Origin: UBA9926 sp913064795
GTDB taxonomy: Bacteria; Pseudomonadota; Gammaproteobacteria; Pseudomonadales; Azotimanducaceae
NCBI GenBank assembly: GCA_045560765.1
Contig: JBJKZD010000006.1
Coordinates: 112,619 to 176,618 of the forward strand
DNA length: 64,000 bases
Direction of reading: 5' to 3'
The notes under the pieces are model-generated. The model saw only the letters and a list, made by a program, of their open reading frames with translations. It searched no databases and was not told the DNA's origin. Numbering within the stretch: the stretch's first letter is position 1; each line of letters opens with the position of its first letter. The position numbers were made by a program, and so were the translations under genes. This document shows, in pieces, positions 37,077-45,278 of the stretch.

Positions 37077-37685
37077 TTACAAATTGTGTGCGTAGTCATC
37101 AGCGATGTTTTGATCGATGGCCTCTGCAAGCTGGTCGTCCCCGCCATTGGCTTTTGCCAGCATTCGACCAAAGGAAACACGACTGGGCGCATCCCAGGTC
37201 TCAGGCTGCCAAAGATTCGAGCGAATCAAAGCCTTTCCGCAATGGAAAAAACACGTCTCAACTGAAACCCGTGTCACCAGCACCGCCGGTTTGCCCCGAG
37301 CTGCACAGTTTTCAAGCAGCGCAGGTTCGGCGGTTAGTGTTGCACTACCACTTAAGCGAAGCGTCTCACGCGCGTTGGGCACTAAAAATATCAGCCCCAC
37401 CCGACCCGTTTGAAGCACGTTCAAATGCCCATCAGCGAGCTTATTGCCCGGTCGATCTGGCACTAAAACCGTCTGCTCATCAACAACCTGCACGAACCCT
37501 GGGGCATCCCCTTTGGGAGAGGCATCAAGCCCATAGTCGCTAGACACTGTCGTCATAATGACCAAGGGAGCCCGAGCGATAAAATTGATCGCCTCTTCGG
37601 TCAGCAAACTGGTTTTTTTTGAAGCGGTGATCGGATGAGGCTCGCCTATCACCTCCCGCAATGCTGCGATACTTTCAATAGTCAT
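37077..37685 (-). CDS. Pyridoxamine 5'-phosphate oxidase family FMN-binding protein
   Basis: 202 residues from ATG 37685; the frame continues upstream to 37844 but that part has no protein likeness. Split-barrel flavoprotein: PLVIMTTVSSDYGLDASPKGDAPGFV followed by LVPDRPGNKLADGHLNVL, written here in short parts (DASPKGD, PDRPGNKLADG), are typical of the PPOX subfamily often named MSMEG_1061/DR2398-like. Two Cys and His in VSVETCFFHCGKAL resemble the usual CxxHCGKA segment. Such proteins reduce unknown substrates with FMN. Divergent from the M24 peptidase gene. Confidence 0.9.
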   Translation of the reverse strand: MTIESIAALREVIGEPHPITASKKTSLLTEEAINFIARAPLVIMTTVSSDYGLDASPKGDAPGFVQVVDEQTVLVPDRPGNKLADGHLNVLQTGRVGLIFLVPNARETLRLSGSATLTAEPALLENCAARGKPAVLVTRVSVETCFFHCGKALIRSNLWQPETWDAPSRVSFGRMLAKANGGDDQLAEAIDQNIADDYAHNL

Positions 37686-37842
37686 TCGCTTTTTCCAAGA
37701 GCAATGGATTTTGTTCCTAAGTTCTATTGTGCCTGAAAAACACAACATAAGACCATCGGCTATCCTGATCCTGCATCCTTGCACCGATTGCGGTCCAGCA
37801 TTCAAAGCTTCACCCCACCTAAGCCTCGTGTACACTGAGCGC

Positions 37843-39255
37843 ATGCAGTCGCCTTATCTTTTCGCCAGTTATCGTCTAATGATCAGCCGCCCTGAGGCAC
37901 TGGCCTGGCGGCCCATGCTTTGGTCCGCACTGCTTTGGTTCGCCTTATTCAGCTCGATCTCCTTCTCAGCTGAAACTTCGGCTCCCCCGATCGCCCCCAT
38001 TTTAAATCTTGAACAGCGCGCGCGCTTCATAGACCAAATTATTGAAGAGCGCGTTGCGACGGTCCTGCCAGGCCTAATGCGCAGAACCGGTATCGATTGC
38101 TGGATTATGGTCTCTCGTGAATATAACGAGGACCCGGTTCTCAAGACCTTCCTGCCTGCCAACTGGCTTTCCGCAAGGCGTACAACAATTCTTGCAATTT
38201 TTGATCACGGGCCAAATCAACCACTTGAAACCATTGCGGTCGCGCGCTATCCCGTTGGCACAGTTTTTAAACAGGGTTGGTTTCCCGAGGATCAACCCGA
38301 TCAATGGACACGATTGCTCGAAATCGTCTCCGAGCGCGACCCAAAAACAATCGGCATCAATACGTCAGATCAATTTGCTTTGGCAGATGGCCTTAGCCGG
38401 ACCGAGCACCAACGTTTAACCAGAACGCTCCATGAGTACGCCAAACGGATCCAATCTGCTGAAAGCCTCGCCATTGGCTGGTTAGAGACTCGATCAGCGT
38501 CGGAGCAGACCATCTATCCGAGCATTGTCGCGCATGCTCAGAGGCTTATTAAACGCGCTTTTTCGAGCGAAGCCATCAATCTAGGCACCACAACAACGAG
38601 AGATCTCGAATGGTGGCTGAGGGAGTCAGTCGAAGCGATGGATCTTGAGGTTTGGTTTCATCCTTCGGTGTCACGCCAATTCAGGTCTGATCAAGCAGAC
38701 TCAAGGCTCATCGGCGCAACGCGACCCAACAACGATCTCATTCAACCCGGAGATCTGCTACATGTGGACTTTGGCATCAAGTATCTAAGACTCAATACCG
38801 ATACACAGCAGCACGCTTACATTTTAAGACGGGGCGAAGTGAGGCTACCACTACCCCTTCAAGCTGCTTTCCGGCAAGGCAACGCGCTTCAAGATATTCT
38901 TATGTCACAGTTCGCATCAGGGCGAACCGGCAATGAGATTCTGCTATCTAGCCTTGCACTCGCCAAGCAGCAGGGTATCAACGGATTGATCTACACGCAC
39001 CCTCTGGGCCTTCACGGTCATGGGGCCGGGCCAACTATTGGGCTCTGGGATCAGCAGACCGGCATTCAAGGTCGAGGCGATTACAAGCTCTTCCGGGATA
39101 CCGCACACTCTATAGAACTTTCAGTTACAGAAACCGTCGAGGACTGGGAGCACCCAGTCAGAATCATGCTCGAAGAAGATGCATTTTTTGATGGCGATAA
39201 CATCCGCTTTCTAAGTGGAAGGCAAACAACACCTTGGCTTGTTCCTAGGCAATAG
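37843..39255 (+). CDS. Secreted M24 family metallopeptidase (Xaa-Pro aminopeptidase-like)
   Basis: About 470 residues from ATG 37843; in-frame ATGs at 37879 and 37915 are alternatives, the last leaving a compact signal peptide (MLWSALLWFALFSSISFSAE). N-terminal creatinase-like domain (GLMRRTGIDCWIMVSREYNEDP), then the pita-bread fold with metal ligands in LLHVDFGIKY and NTDTQQHAY (two Asp), HPLGLHGHGAGP (His), ELSVTETVEDW (Glu) and IMLEEDAF (Glu). All five ligands appear present, so it should be active, probably as a periplasmic peptidase acting on Xaa-Pro bonds. Stands alone. Confidence 0.9.
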   Translation: MQSPYLFASYRLMISRPEALAWRPMLWSALLWFALFSSISFSAETSAPPIAPILNLEQRARFIDQIIEERVATVLPGLMRRTGIDCWIMVSREYNEDPVLKTFLPANWLSARRTTILAIFDHGPNQPLETIAVARYPVGTVFKQGWFPEDQPDQWTRLLEIVSERDPKTIGINTSDQFALADGLSRTEHQRLTRTLHEYAKRIQSAESLAIGWLETRSASEQTIYPSIVAHAQRLIKRAFSSEAINLGTTTTRDLEWWLRESVEAMDLEVWFHPSVSRQFRSDQADSRLIGATRPNNDLIQPGDLLHVDFGIKYLRLNTDTQQHAYILRRGEVRLPLPLQAAFRQGNALQDILMSQFASGRTGNEILLSSLALAKQQGINGLIYTHPLGLHGHGAGPTIGLWDQQTGIQGRGDYKLFRDTAHSIELSVTETVEDWEHPVRIMLEEDAFFDGDNIRFLSGRQTTPWLVPRQ

Positions 39256-39267
39256 TCTGCAGTTTTA

Positions 39268-39738
39268 CTAGGGCGTTAAGTCACGAATATAGCCGAGCTC
39301 CGTTTTGAAATGTTTAGTCGGCGTCTCTGTTGCTCTGAGCCTGTCAACTGCCGACTTAGAGACTTCACCATAAAGTTCAACGGTGAATGCATCGAGCAAA
39401 GGGCTGACGGCATCTAAGTACTCGATCAAATCCGGGTTTTGCAAGTGGAACTCAAGCGCTGCACTATTCTCATAAAGCTCAGTCCACACAAAGCCCAGAG
39501 CATCATCCGGATCGCGATCGAAGGTGTGTAAAAGCATACCCGGCTCACCCGCTTTGACGGCTCGATCAGCAGCAGCTGAAAGCGCAATTACCTCAGCAAC
39601 TTTGCCAGGCGCAGCCTGCAGCCGAGCTATCAACACGAATGGCTTCTCGCCTTCAACCTTCTCTCCGTGATGATCTGCATGCAACGGCGCACAAACCAGA
39701 TAAGTGATCGTCGCCAAAAATACAAATACAGATTTCAT
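39268..39738 (-). CDS. Periplasmic antibiotic-biosynthesis-monooxygenase (ABM) domain protein
   Basis: 156 residues from ATG 39738, selected because GAAGG is 7 nt upstream; an ATG at 39744 is only 1 nt from it. Signal peptide MKSVFVFLATITYLVCAPLHA, then one ABM/dimeric alpha-beta barrel domain: FVLIARLQAAPGKVAEV, LLHTFDRDPDDALGFVWTELYENSAALEFHL split here into FVWTELYENSAALEFHL. Related proteins are YgiN-like quinone or haem enzymes, mostly cytoplasmic; export is less usual. Convergent with the M24 gene. It is the last gene before the tRNA-Ala island. Confidence 0.85.
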   Translation of the reverse strand: MKSVFVFLATITYLVCAPLHADHHGEKVEGEKPFVLIARLQAAPGKVAEVIALSAAADRAVKAGEPGMLLHTFDRDPDDALGFVWTELYENSAALEFHLQNPDLIEYLDAVSPLLDAFTVELYGEVSKSAVDRLRATETPTKHFKTELGYIRDLTP

Positions 39739-39915
39739 AGTCATACCTTCTCTAAAGACTGGAGGACGACATTTTACTTCAGACAACATTTTGTGTCGCT
39801 GTTTCCACGAAATCGACACAAGGCTAAGGCTTATCTCGCATCACCAAAACGGTTTATTGAAAACGAAGGGGAATTAAATCCTATCAATCGCTCATTTCTG
39901 GGGGAGGTTCCTTGT

Positions 39916-39932
39916 AATTGGTGGAGCTAGGC
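39916..39932. repeat. Putative attL (17-bp copy of tRNA-Ala 3' end)
   Basis: AATTGGTGGAGCTAGGC, identical to 44238-44254. Fourteen of the 17 bases correspond to the end of the tRNA including the CCA complement. Confidence 0.75.
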
Positions 39933-40025
39933 ACACTTGTTGCCCTAATCCTGCACCAATTCGCTTGTCAGCTGCGGTAGATCAATAGCTTACGCATCCT
40001 TGGTTCACTGTCAAAGGCAGCAAAA

Positions 40026-40045
40026 TGTCTACTGTTTTGTCTACT
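40026..40045. repeat. Paired TGTCTACT motifs inside the left island end
   Basis: TGTCTACT at 40026-40033 and 40038-40045, 12 bases apart in the same orientation; a third copy at 44167-44174 lies inside the right end. They could be integrase arm-type sites. The remaining bases between 39933 and 40134 show no gene. Confidence 0.4.
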
Positions 40046-40134
40046 GCCGCGCCTGACTGTTAAAAGCCTCCACCCGCTGCCTCATCTTCATTGATTGTTC
40101 TTGTGGAGGATGTGGAGGGTTTTTAAAAGCTGTA

Positions 40135-40174
40135 AAGGTAGGGGGAGGCAGAAGGCCATGCTACCCCCTACCTT
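40135..40174 (-). terminator. Hairpin downstream of the 951-residue protein gene
   Basis: AAGGTAGGGGG and CCCCCTACCTT pair perfectly over 11 bp with an 18-nt loop, 46 bases beyond the stop codon. On the minus strand only a short TTT follows, so termination is plausible rather than certain. Confidence 0.55.
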
Positions 40175-40219
40175 AATATAAGAGTGCTTAGACATTTTCA
40201 GAGATTTTTGGAGTGTCAA

Positions 40220-43075
40220 CTAATCAGCCGGAACCCGCTCTTTGATGTAAGCCTCAACAGCCTCAGCCGTATCACGCGTAGCATCAGTACCTATTGCTCC
40301 TGAGACAAGTGAATCACCTGAAAAACCAAACAGGTAACGTATCAACAGTAGACCGTCTGTGAGGGGCTTTGATTCACCATCACCATCTATGTCTAGTTGA
40401 GTATCTGCATCGGCCAGGTAGCTCGCAATGGCGTCAGAGCTATCTCTGTTTGCATCACCAGAAACTGCACCAGAGGTTAATGAGTCGCCGCTGAATCCAA
40501 ACAGATGACGGATAACCAACAGGCCGTCAGTCAACGGTTGAGCCTTCAAACTTTCGTCAACGTCAAAGCTGAAACAGCCTGTCCTGCAGGAGAAAGGGTT
40601 TAGAGGGTCTGTGCCGTCTGCAAACTCTTCTTCGTCGCTAAAGCCGTCACCGTCGTCGTCGAGGTCGGTATTGTTACCTATACCATCATTATCTGTATCC
40701 AGTGTTTCAGTCGCATCATTAGGAAACGCATCACCATTATCTCCCACTCCATCGCCATCTGAATCTACTTGCTCAGTTGGATCAAAAGGGAAAACATCAT
40801 ACTCGTCATCAAGACCATCATTATCATCATCTGGATCAGCATTATTTCCAATGCCATCATTATCTGAATCTAAATGTTCCGAAAAATCCCATGGGAAAGC
40901 GTCATTTTCATTTATGAATCCATCATTATCGATATCCTCATCAGAATTATTTCCAATGCCATCTCCATCAGTATCATATGCCTCCCTTGCATCGAGCGGA
41001 AAAGCGTCATCGACATCAGGTACAGAGTCTCCATCATCATCATTATCAGCATTATTACCTATACCATCTCCATCAGTATCCAGATGCTCGGTATGATCTA
41101 GTGGAAAATCATCTTCATCATCAGCATGAGAGTCACCATCATCATCATTATCAGCATTATTCCCAATACCATCTTCGTCTGTGTCTTCAGACTCACTGGC
41201 ATCTAAAGGAAAAACATCTAAGCTGTCATCTACACCGTCATTATCATCATCCGTATCTTCTGTATCACGAATACCATCTTGATCTGTATCTCGATACCAT
41301 TGGTTATTAATACCATCCGAATCTGGATCATAAAAGAAACGTGGCAAGCCGAATGCCACTCCATCTTTACCCCAACAAATAACTCCTCTATCTGTTAACG
41401 CACAAATAGCTGTCAATGGTTGTTGAAATTTCCCATTTCCAAATGGGTCGCCTCTAGAAACAGCAAGACTGCTCACGTTGTATACTTCTGGCGGAACATT
41501 TTTATAATCGTTATCTACACACTCAACCGAACCCTCATTAATCCAACAATAACCATTAGTCTTAAAGACAGTATTGTTTTGGGGGTTGCCTCCGATACGG
41601 ACTAATTGAGATTGGTAATCAACATTCGGCAAGGCTAGATAATTAGTGTCTTCCCCAGAGAAGTTTGATGGTGCGGCTCCCCAGCATTCATAATCATCTC
41701 CGGTTTTTGCACACGTTGGCAATGAAAACCACATCATATCTGGATTTAAAGAACTTGGAAGATCCGAAACTATCCGTCCATTGCTGCCGCCTTCAAGCCT
41801 CGAAGGGATGCTACAATCCAACTCATCATCTAAAACCCAACAAGTAACCAATGAGCCAGCAAAAACCTTGGTTGCCAGAGGCACATCAAGGGATGGTGCA
41901 GGGTGGAACGCACTGCGATTCAAGCAATCTAAACTTGTCAGGCCAGTTTCAAATCTAGACAGGTAACAAACACTCCCATCACCATCAGAAACCATTGAAA
42001 GTGTTTTAGAAGGCGGATAAGGAAACGAGGCACCGCCTCCAAAAGGCCAATTGAAGTAGTGACCCCTTGTGATATTTGGCTCCCAGCGAGGATCATTATC
42101 AAAATCACGGCAGACGACATCCGACTCTTCTACATAACACATGAGTCCATTAGAGTATGCAGCGATTGACTCAGCGTTTGGTACCTGAAGATTATTTTTT
42201 ATATCGTCTTGATCCCAAAAATCCTGACAACGAAGTCCATGATCAGATACCGAACAACCGTTAGCCATAATATTGTAGTCAGGAGTTAATGGGTCACGCC
42301 CAGCAATAATTTCGACGCCATCTGATATTGAATCATGGTCTGTATCGGTGCTCGTAACAGAAGATCCATAGAAAAACTCTTCAGTGTTTGTGAGTCCATC
42401 ACCATCGGTATCTAAATCAGCATCTTCAGGATCAGCTGGGTTTAGCGCCTGGCTTATTTCCCATTTATCTGGCAAAGAATCTAGATCTGAGTCAGCACTA
42501 TATCGCTCATCCAACGGGTATAGATCTATGGAATCAATAACACCATCCCCGTCATCATCAGCGTCATTATTATCGCCAATACCATCCCAGTCTGTATCTG
42601 TGATCACATCAAACACACCGACCATATCATCCTCTTCAACACTAAAATATGTAAGAGCATCTGATTGATAATCAAGTGGAATATATAAGGTAAAGCACCT
42701 TCCCTCAGATGGGTGATTTTGGTCATTCACAACTCCATCAGAAGGCTCCCAAATATCAGGAGGGTCTCTATCCAGAGATTTGGTTTTGTATTTTAAATTA
42801 TCATCTAAAACATCGTCACTCGAACCAATAGCAAAAGGACGGGTTTCATTCATTGGGCAAAAGTCATACACCCTTCCCCTTACCAAGATCACAGTTTCAA
42901 TTTCATCTAGTAGCGTACCCCATAAGTCGATTTCCTTATAAAACTTGTAATACGGGGCATTGTTGGGGTCCCAAGCTTGAATATAAACTCTATTTGGCGT
43001 TTCAGCTGCTGCATGAAAGCCCACAGTGCCGATGAGTGCAGTTAGCAACCAAGCCCAATAAAAAACTTTCCGCAT
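40220..43075 (-). CDS. Large secreted calcium-binding protein: thrombospondin type 3 repeats, Cys-pair repeats, dockerin-like ends
   Basis: 951 residues. Signal peptide 1-24 (MRKVFYWAWLLTALIGTVGF). Unknown domain to about 155. First thrombospondin type 3 stretch 160-265 with DxDxDG motifs. Central 270-570 with at least six pairs of Cys in short units such as CYVEESDVVC, CWVLDDELDC, CAKTGDDYECWG, CALTDRGVICWG, resembling RCC1/regulator-type beta units. Second type 3 array 590-825, about seven units of the form DTDGDGIGNNADND. Two C-terminal dockerin/EF-hand-like repeats at about 836-890 and 895-948, both containing PLTDGLL.IR.LFGFSGDSL. No LPXTG or PEP-CTERM anchor. Likely an extracellular adhesin, scaffold or matrix protein needing Ca2+. 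Its AT-rich base use differs from the chromosome around it, in line with transfer on the island. Confidence 0.93.
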   Translation of the reverse strand: MRKVFYWAWLLTALIGTVGFHAAAETPNRVYIQAWDPNNAPYYKFYKEIDLWGTLLDEIETVILVRGRVYDFCPMNETRPFAIGSSDDVLDDNLKYKTKSLDRDPPDIWEPSDGVVNDQNHPSEGRCFTLYIPLDYQSDALTYFSVEEDDMVGVFDVITDTDWDGIGDNNDADDDGDGVIDSIDLYPLDERYSADSDLDSLPDKWEISQALNPADPEDADLDTDGDGLTNTEEFFYGSSVTSTDTDHDSISDGVEIIAGRDPLTPDYNIMANGCSVSDHGLRCQDFWDQDDIKNNLQVPNAESIAAYSNGLMCYVEESDVVCRDFDNDPRWEPNITRGHYFNWPFGGGASFPYPPSKTLSMVSDGDGSVCYLSRFETGLTSLDCLNRSAFHPAPSLDVPLATKVFAGSLVTCWVLDDELDCSIPSRLEGGSNGRIVSDLPSSLNPDMMWFSLPTCAKTGDDYECWGAAPSNFSGEDTNYLALPNVDYQSQLVRIGGNPQNNTVFKTNGYCWINEGSVECVDNDYKNVPPEVYNVSSLAVSRGDPFGNGKFQQPLTAICALTDRGVICWGKDGVAFGLPRFFYDPDSDGINNQWYRDTDQDGIRDTEDTDDDNDGVDDSLDVFPLDASESEDTDEDGIGNNADNDDDGDSHADDEDDFPLDHTEHLDTDGDGIGNNADNDDDGDSVPDVDDAFPLDAREAYDTDGDGIGNNSDEDIDNDGFINENDAFPWDFSEHLDSDNDGIGNNADPDDDNDGLDDEYDVFPFDPTEQVDSDGDGVGDNGDAFPNDATETLDTDNDGIGNNTDLDDDGDGFSDEEEFADGTDPLNPFSCRTGCFSFDVDESLKAQPLTDGLLVIRHLFGFSGDSLTSGAVSGDANRDSSDAIASYLADADTQLDIDGDGESKPLTDGLLLIRYLFGFSGDSLVSGAIGTDATRDTAEAVEAYIKERVPAD
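40601..41308. repeat. Imperfect DNA repeats encoding the second type 3 array
   Basis: About seven units of roughly 100 bases encoding Asp-rich calcium loops; plus-strand pieces such as CATCATCATTATCAGCATT recur almost unchanged. Liable to unit-number change by slippage or recombination. Confidence 0.75.
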
Positions 43076-43091
43076 AGATCTCTCGAGTTAA

Positions 43092-43111
43092 TACTCATCT
43101 TAGTATGAGTA
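43092..43111. promoter_or_regulatory. Inverted repeat upstream of the island protein gene
   Basis: TACTCAT-CTTAGT-ATGAGTA, a perfect 7-bp inverted repeat with a 6-nt spacer, 17 bases upstream of the start codon of the 951-residue protein gene. A dimeric regulator could bind here or the leader RNA could fold. Confidence 0.45.
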
Positions 43112-43204
43112 ATACACTAATATACCCAATTTTGGACTGCCATCATAAAGAGCACGTTAAACTGCAAAGCAATATTTGATGCGGCGTTTTATTAGTATTT
43201 TAAA

Positions 43205-43390
43205 ATGGGTAGTCATGAAACTATTCATCTACGTGCAGTCAGCCCCACATATGCTGAGTCGGGAAAAATTCTGGACGACGCTTTTGGAGGTGCAGAGTGG
43301 ATGTCCATATGGGCTGAAGCGACTGCCTTGATTGACGAAGTGGTGTCAGAAAATTTTAAGCAGTGCCAAGTAATTTACAATGCTGAGTAA
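43205..43390 (+). CDS. Possible small protein, 61 residues
   Basis: Frame inside the island with ordinary soluble composition (KILDDAFGGAEWMSIWAEATALIDEVV). No Shine-Dalgarno seen before the ATG and no family recognised. Listed because the surrounding 430 bases have no other gene; it may be a chance frame. Confidence 0.3.
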   Translation: MGSHETIHLRAVSPTYAESGKILDDAFGGAEWMSIWAEATALIDEVVSENFKQCQVIYNAE

Positions 43391-43505
43391 AAAATTTTGC
43401 TCTATGGCTCAGAAGGCTTTAGATTGCATCCTCAACGCTAGTGGTTATTAAAAAAACCATTTAATATGATTAATATTTAGACTGATTGGTTAGCGAGTAA
43501 GTGTG

Positions 43506-43940
43506 ATGGGCAATAAATTTTCCAGATCAGTAGACCGCTGGAATAAAGACCGCCGATGGTCATCCAATCATACCGCAGCTTCTGGCCGTCTACTTCAATT
43601 TGCTAGAGAGTATTCTGAGTGGCAGTACGTCAATAGCATGGCAGGCCGCGTGCTGGTTTGTTTGATACCGAGCGTTCTATTGCTGATCGCACTGTGGTTT
43701 GCTTCTGTGGGTGACAGAGCATTTGAGATTATGATCTATCCGGTAGGTTTGGTCGCTTACCCTCTATCACTTATCCAGTTAGTGCTGCTGTTTGTACTTT
43801 GGCGATCCATTAAGAAATACAAATCTATAGTTCAAAAGGGTTACAGCACACCTACGGCAAAGGAAGTTGTAGCCGCAAGAAATGATAAGCACTTGATTGA
43901 TAAATACGTCGCGAATCAACCTTCCCCTGTTATTTCTTGA
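43506..43940 (+). CDS. Small two-helix membrane protein of unknown function
   Basis: 144 residues from ATG 43506 (a GTG one codon before is possible). Cytoplasmic basic N-terminus of about 45 residues, then two hydrophobic segments (VLVCLIPSVLLLIALWFASV and the stretch containing PLSLIQLVLLFVLW) and a charged C-terminal tail. No family recognised. Lies within the tRNA-Ala island on the opposite strand to the large secreted protein, nearest the tRNA end. Not an integrase or toxin by any visible motif. Confidence 0.6.
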   Translation: MGNKFSRSVDRWNKDRRWSSNHTAASGRLLQFAREYSEWQYVNSMAGRVLVCLIPSVLLLIALWFASVGDRAFEIMIYPVGLVAYPLSLIQLVLLFVLWRSIKKYKSIVQKGYSTPTAKEVVAARNDKHLIDKYVANQPSPVIS

Positions 43941-44237
43941 TAGCGGACGCTAGGCTTTAACGCGAGGGGCTGTCCCACAGCAGCAAGAGCATGTCTTTGA
44001 AGGTGATTCCGAATATTTAGGCTGAAGGTTAGTAATTCGAACATTGTAGATAACAATGAGCCCGAGATTTTCAAGGGTTTAGACGTTACGAATATTGCGG
44101 CAATTTCAGTTGTTATTGGGTAGGTTCCAACCGATGCGATGAAGGCCGCTTAAGTGTCTTCAATTTTGTCTACTCCTATTCAGCGATTTCGGAAAAATCC
44201 GAAGCTGAACAAAGAGTTAACAACTTTAAAAAGTAGA
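43941..44237. other. Non-coding right end of the island
   Basis: About 300 bases before the tRNA repeat. No gene seen; contains TGTCTACT at 44167-44174, matching the pair at the left end. Confidence 0.45.
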
Positions 44238-44254
44238 AATTGGTGGAGCTAGGC
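44238..44254. repeat. Putative attR overlapping the tRNA-Ala 3' end
   Basis: AATTGGTGGAGCTAGGC, identical to 39916-39932; covers the last 14 nt of the tRNA gene and 3 flanking bases. Confidence 0.75.
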
Positions 44255-44316
44255 GGGATCGAACCGCCGACCTCGTGACTGCCAGTCACGCGCTCTCCCA
44301 GCTGAGCTATAGCCCC
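44241..44316 (-). tRNA. tRNA-Ala (anticodon GGC)
   Basis: 76 nt including encoded CCA. Read on the minus strand: acceptor GGGGCTA paired with TAGCTCC, D-arm GCTC-AGCTGGGA-GAGC, anticodon arm CGTGA-CTGGCAG-TCACG (anticodon GGC), T-arm GGCGG-TTCGATC-CCGCC. The G3-U70 wobble pair, the alanine identity element, is present. Its 3' end is repeated at 39916-39932, marking it as the integration site of the adjacent island; the tRNA itself stays intact. Confidence 0.97.
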
Positions 44317-44510
44317 ATCATGGTTTTAAGATCCTAGATGGTGGATCTTCGACGCCTCTCGCACTGAGGGGTTGTATGCCGATTGAAACCCGTAGGCTAG
44401 TGGGCTTCTTTTACATTCTCTTTTGATCCGATAAAGCGCAGCTATTGCTCGAATCGAGAGGACCGAATGCTATCGCGAACCTCACAGAGGTTCAAGTCGC
44501 AGTATAGTTG

Positions 44511-45278
44511 CTAGCCCCGCAAACGAGACCCCGGCTCAGGCGGCGACTCCGGCGGGCCAGCGAAACACTGGGCGATCGCCATCCATTCGTGCGCCGCATC
44601 CCCAGAAATCATAAGATCCACATCAGAGACGTGCCGGACCTGGGTCACGACATGACAAAAGTCCACGGCATCTCCCTCGACAAAACAAGCCTCCGAAAAA
44701 TCGTTAAACGACCAGACCTCGCCTGAGGGTGCTGTCAGTTCAACATAAGGTGCGGGCCCCGGCACCTCTAGCCCTCGGTTAACGAAGGTCCAACCGTAGG
44801 TTTTCACACCAATAACGGCGATGTTTTTAATTCGGTCTGTATCCGTTCTTGTCGCTCCGAGGGCATCAAAGATGGCCTGTCCATGCGCCCAAGTTTCCAT
44901 TTGCCGGGCCGTTGCAAACATTTTGACCCCCATATCAGGACCAAACCACGGCACTCGCGTTGCTTCGTCCCAATTCAGCAATGCTGAGGCCAAGGCCTCA
45001 AAGCCCTCCTGCCAATGTTCAAGCAATGCCTTCCCGGTCATGGAAGGTTGCATTGTGTTACTGGCTCGTTTGGGGTCTCGCTTCATTGAATTAAAGGCAT
45101 CGGGATCTTGCAGCGCCATCAGTGCAACTCGGTCCGTACCATGCAGGTGCTGCACGATATGGTCGAAGGACCAGTTCTTGAAGGTGGTCGTCGTCCTCCA
45201 AGCTTCGTCGTCAAGCGGCGCTAAAACTGCAGCAAGCGCTTGAGCTTCTTCCAAAAATGCGGGCGCAACCTCGGTCAT
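44511..45278 (-). CDS. TIGR03084-like (DinB/maleylpyruvate-isomerase fold) metal-binding protein
   Basis: 255 residues. N-terminal four-helix bundle with a putative metal site (WSFDHIVQHLHGTDR; MFATARQMETWAHGQAI), then NRGLEVPGPAPYVELTAPSGEVW, which is characteristic of the TIGR03084 family. Relatives resemble thiol-dependent isomerases/transferases; the function is not established. Overlaps the gltX stop by 4 bases (ATGA), and GGAGG lies inside the end of gltX, so it is co-translated with the tRNA synthetase, perhaps only for expression convenience. Confidence 0.85.
   Translation of the reverse strand: MTEVAPAFLEEAQALAAVLAPLDDEAWRTTTTFKNWSFDHIVQHLHGTDRVALMALQDPDAFNSMKRDPKRASNTMQPSMTGKALLEHWQEGFEALASALLNWDEATRVPWFGPDMGVKMFATARQMETWAHGQAIFDALGATRTDTDRIKNIAVIGVKTYGWTFVNRGLEVPGPAPYVELTAPSGEVWSFNDFSEACFVEGDAVDFCHVVTQVRHVSDVDLMISGDAAHEWMAIAQCFAGPPESPPEPGSRLRG

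Larger units (their letters stand above)
39916..44254. mobile_element. Integrated island at the 3' end of tRNA-Ala(GGC)
   Basis: A 4.3-kb AT-rich segment bounded by an exact 17-bp direct repeat, AATTGGTGGAGCTAGGC. The right copy is the 3' end of the tRNA-Ala gene plus 3 flanking bases; the left copy has no tRNA around it, as expected for attL/attR after integration. Cargo: one 951-residue secreted repeat protein, a possible 61-residue frame and a 145-residue membrane protein. No integrase or recombination directionality gene is present, so it is a cargo-only, decayed or satellite element. TGTCTACT repeats lie just inside both ends. Confidence 0.75.

Noticed and set aside
36707..37543. 278-codon plus-strand frame
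   Set aside because: It runs opposite the PPOX gene and the small secreted protein and has no family likeness; the minus-strand genes explain the region.
40611..41310. Ser/Pro-rich and His-rich plus-strand frames opposite the type 3 repeats
   Set aside because: They are antisense readings of GAT-rich codons in the calcium loops; low-complexity composition and no start signals.
44328..44349. AAGATCC/GGATCTT hairpin 5' of the tRNA as a terminator for the gltX transcript
   Set aside because: The stem is AT-rich with an 8-nt loop, and on the minus strand it is followed by A rather than T residues.
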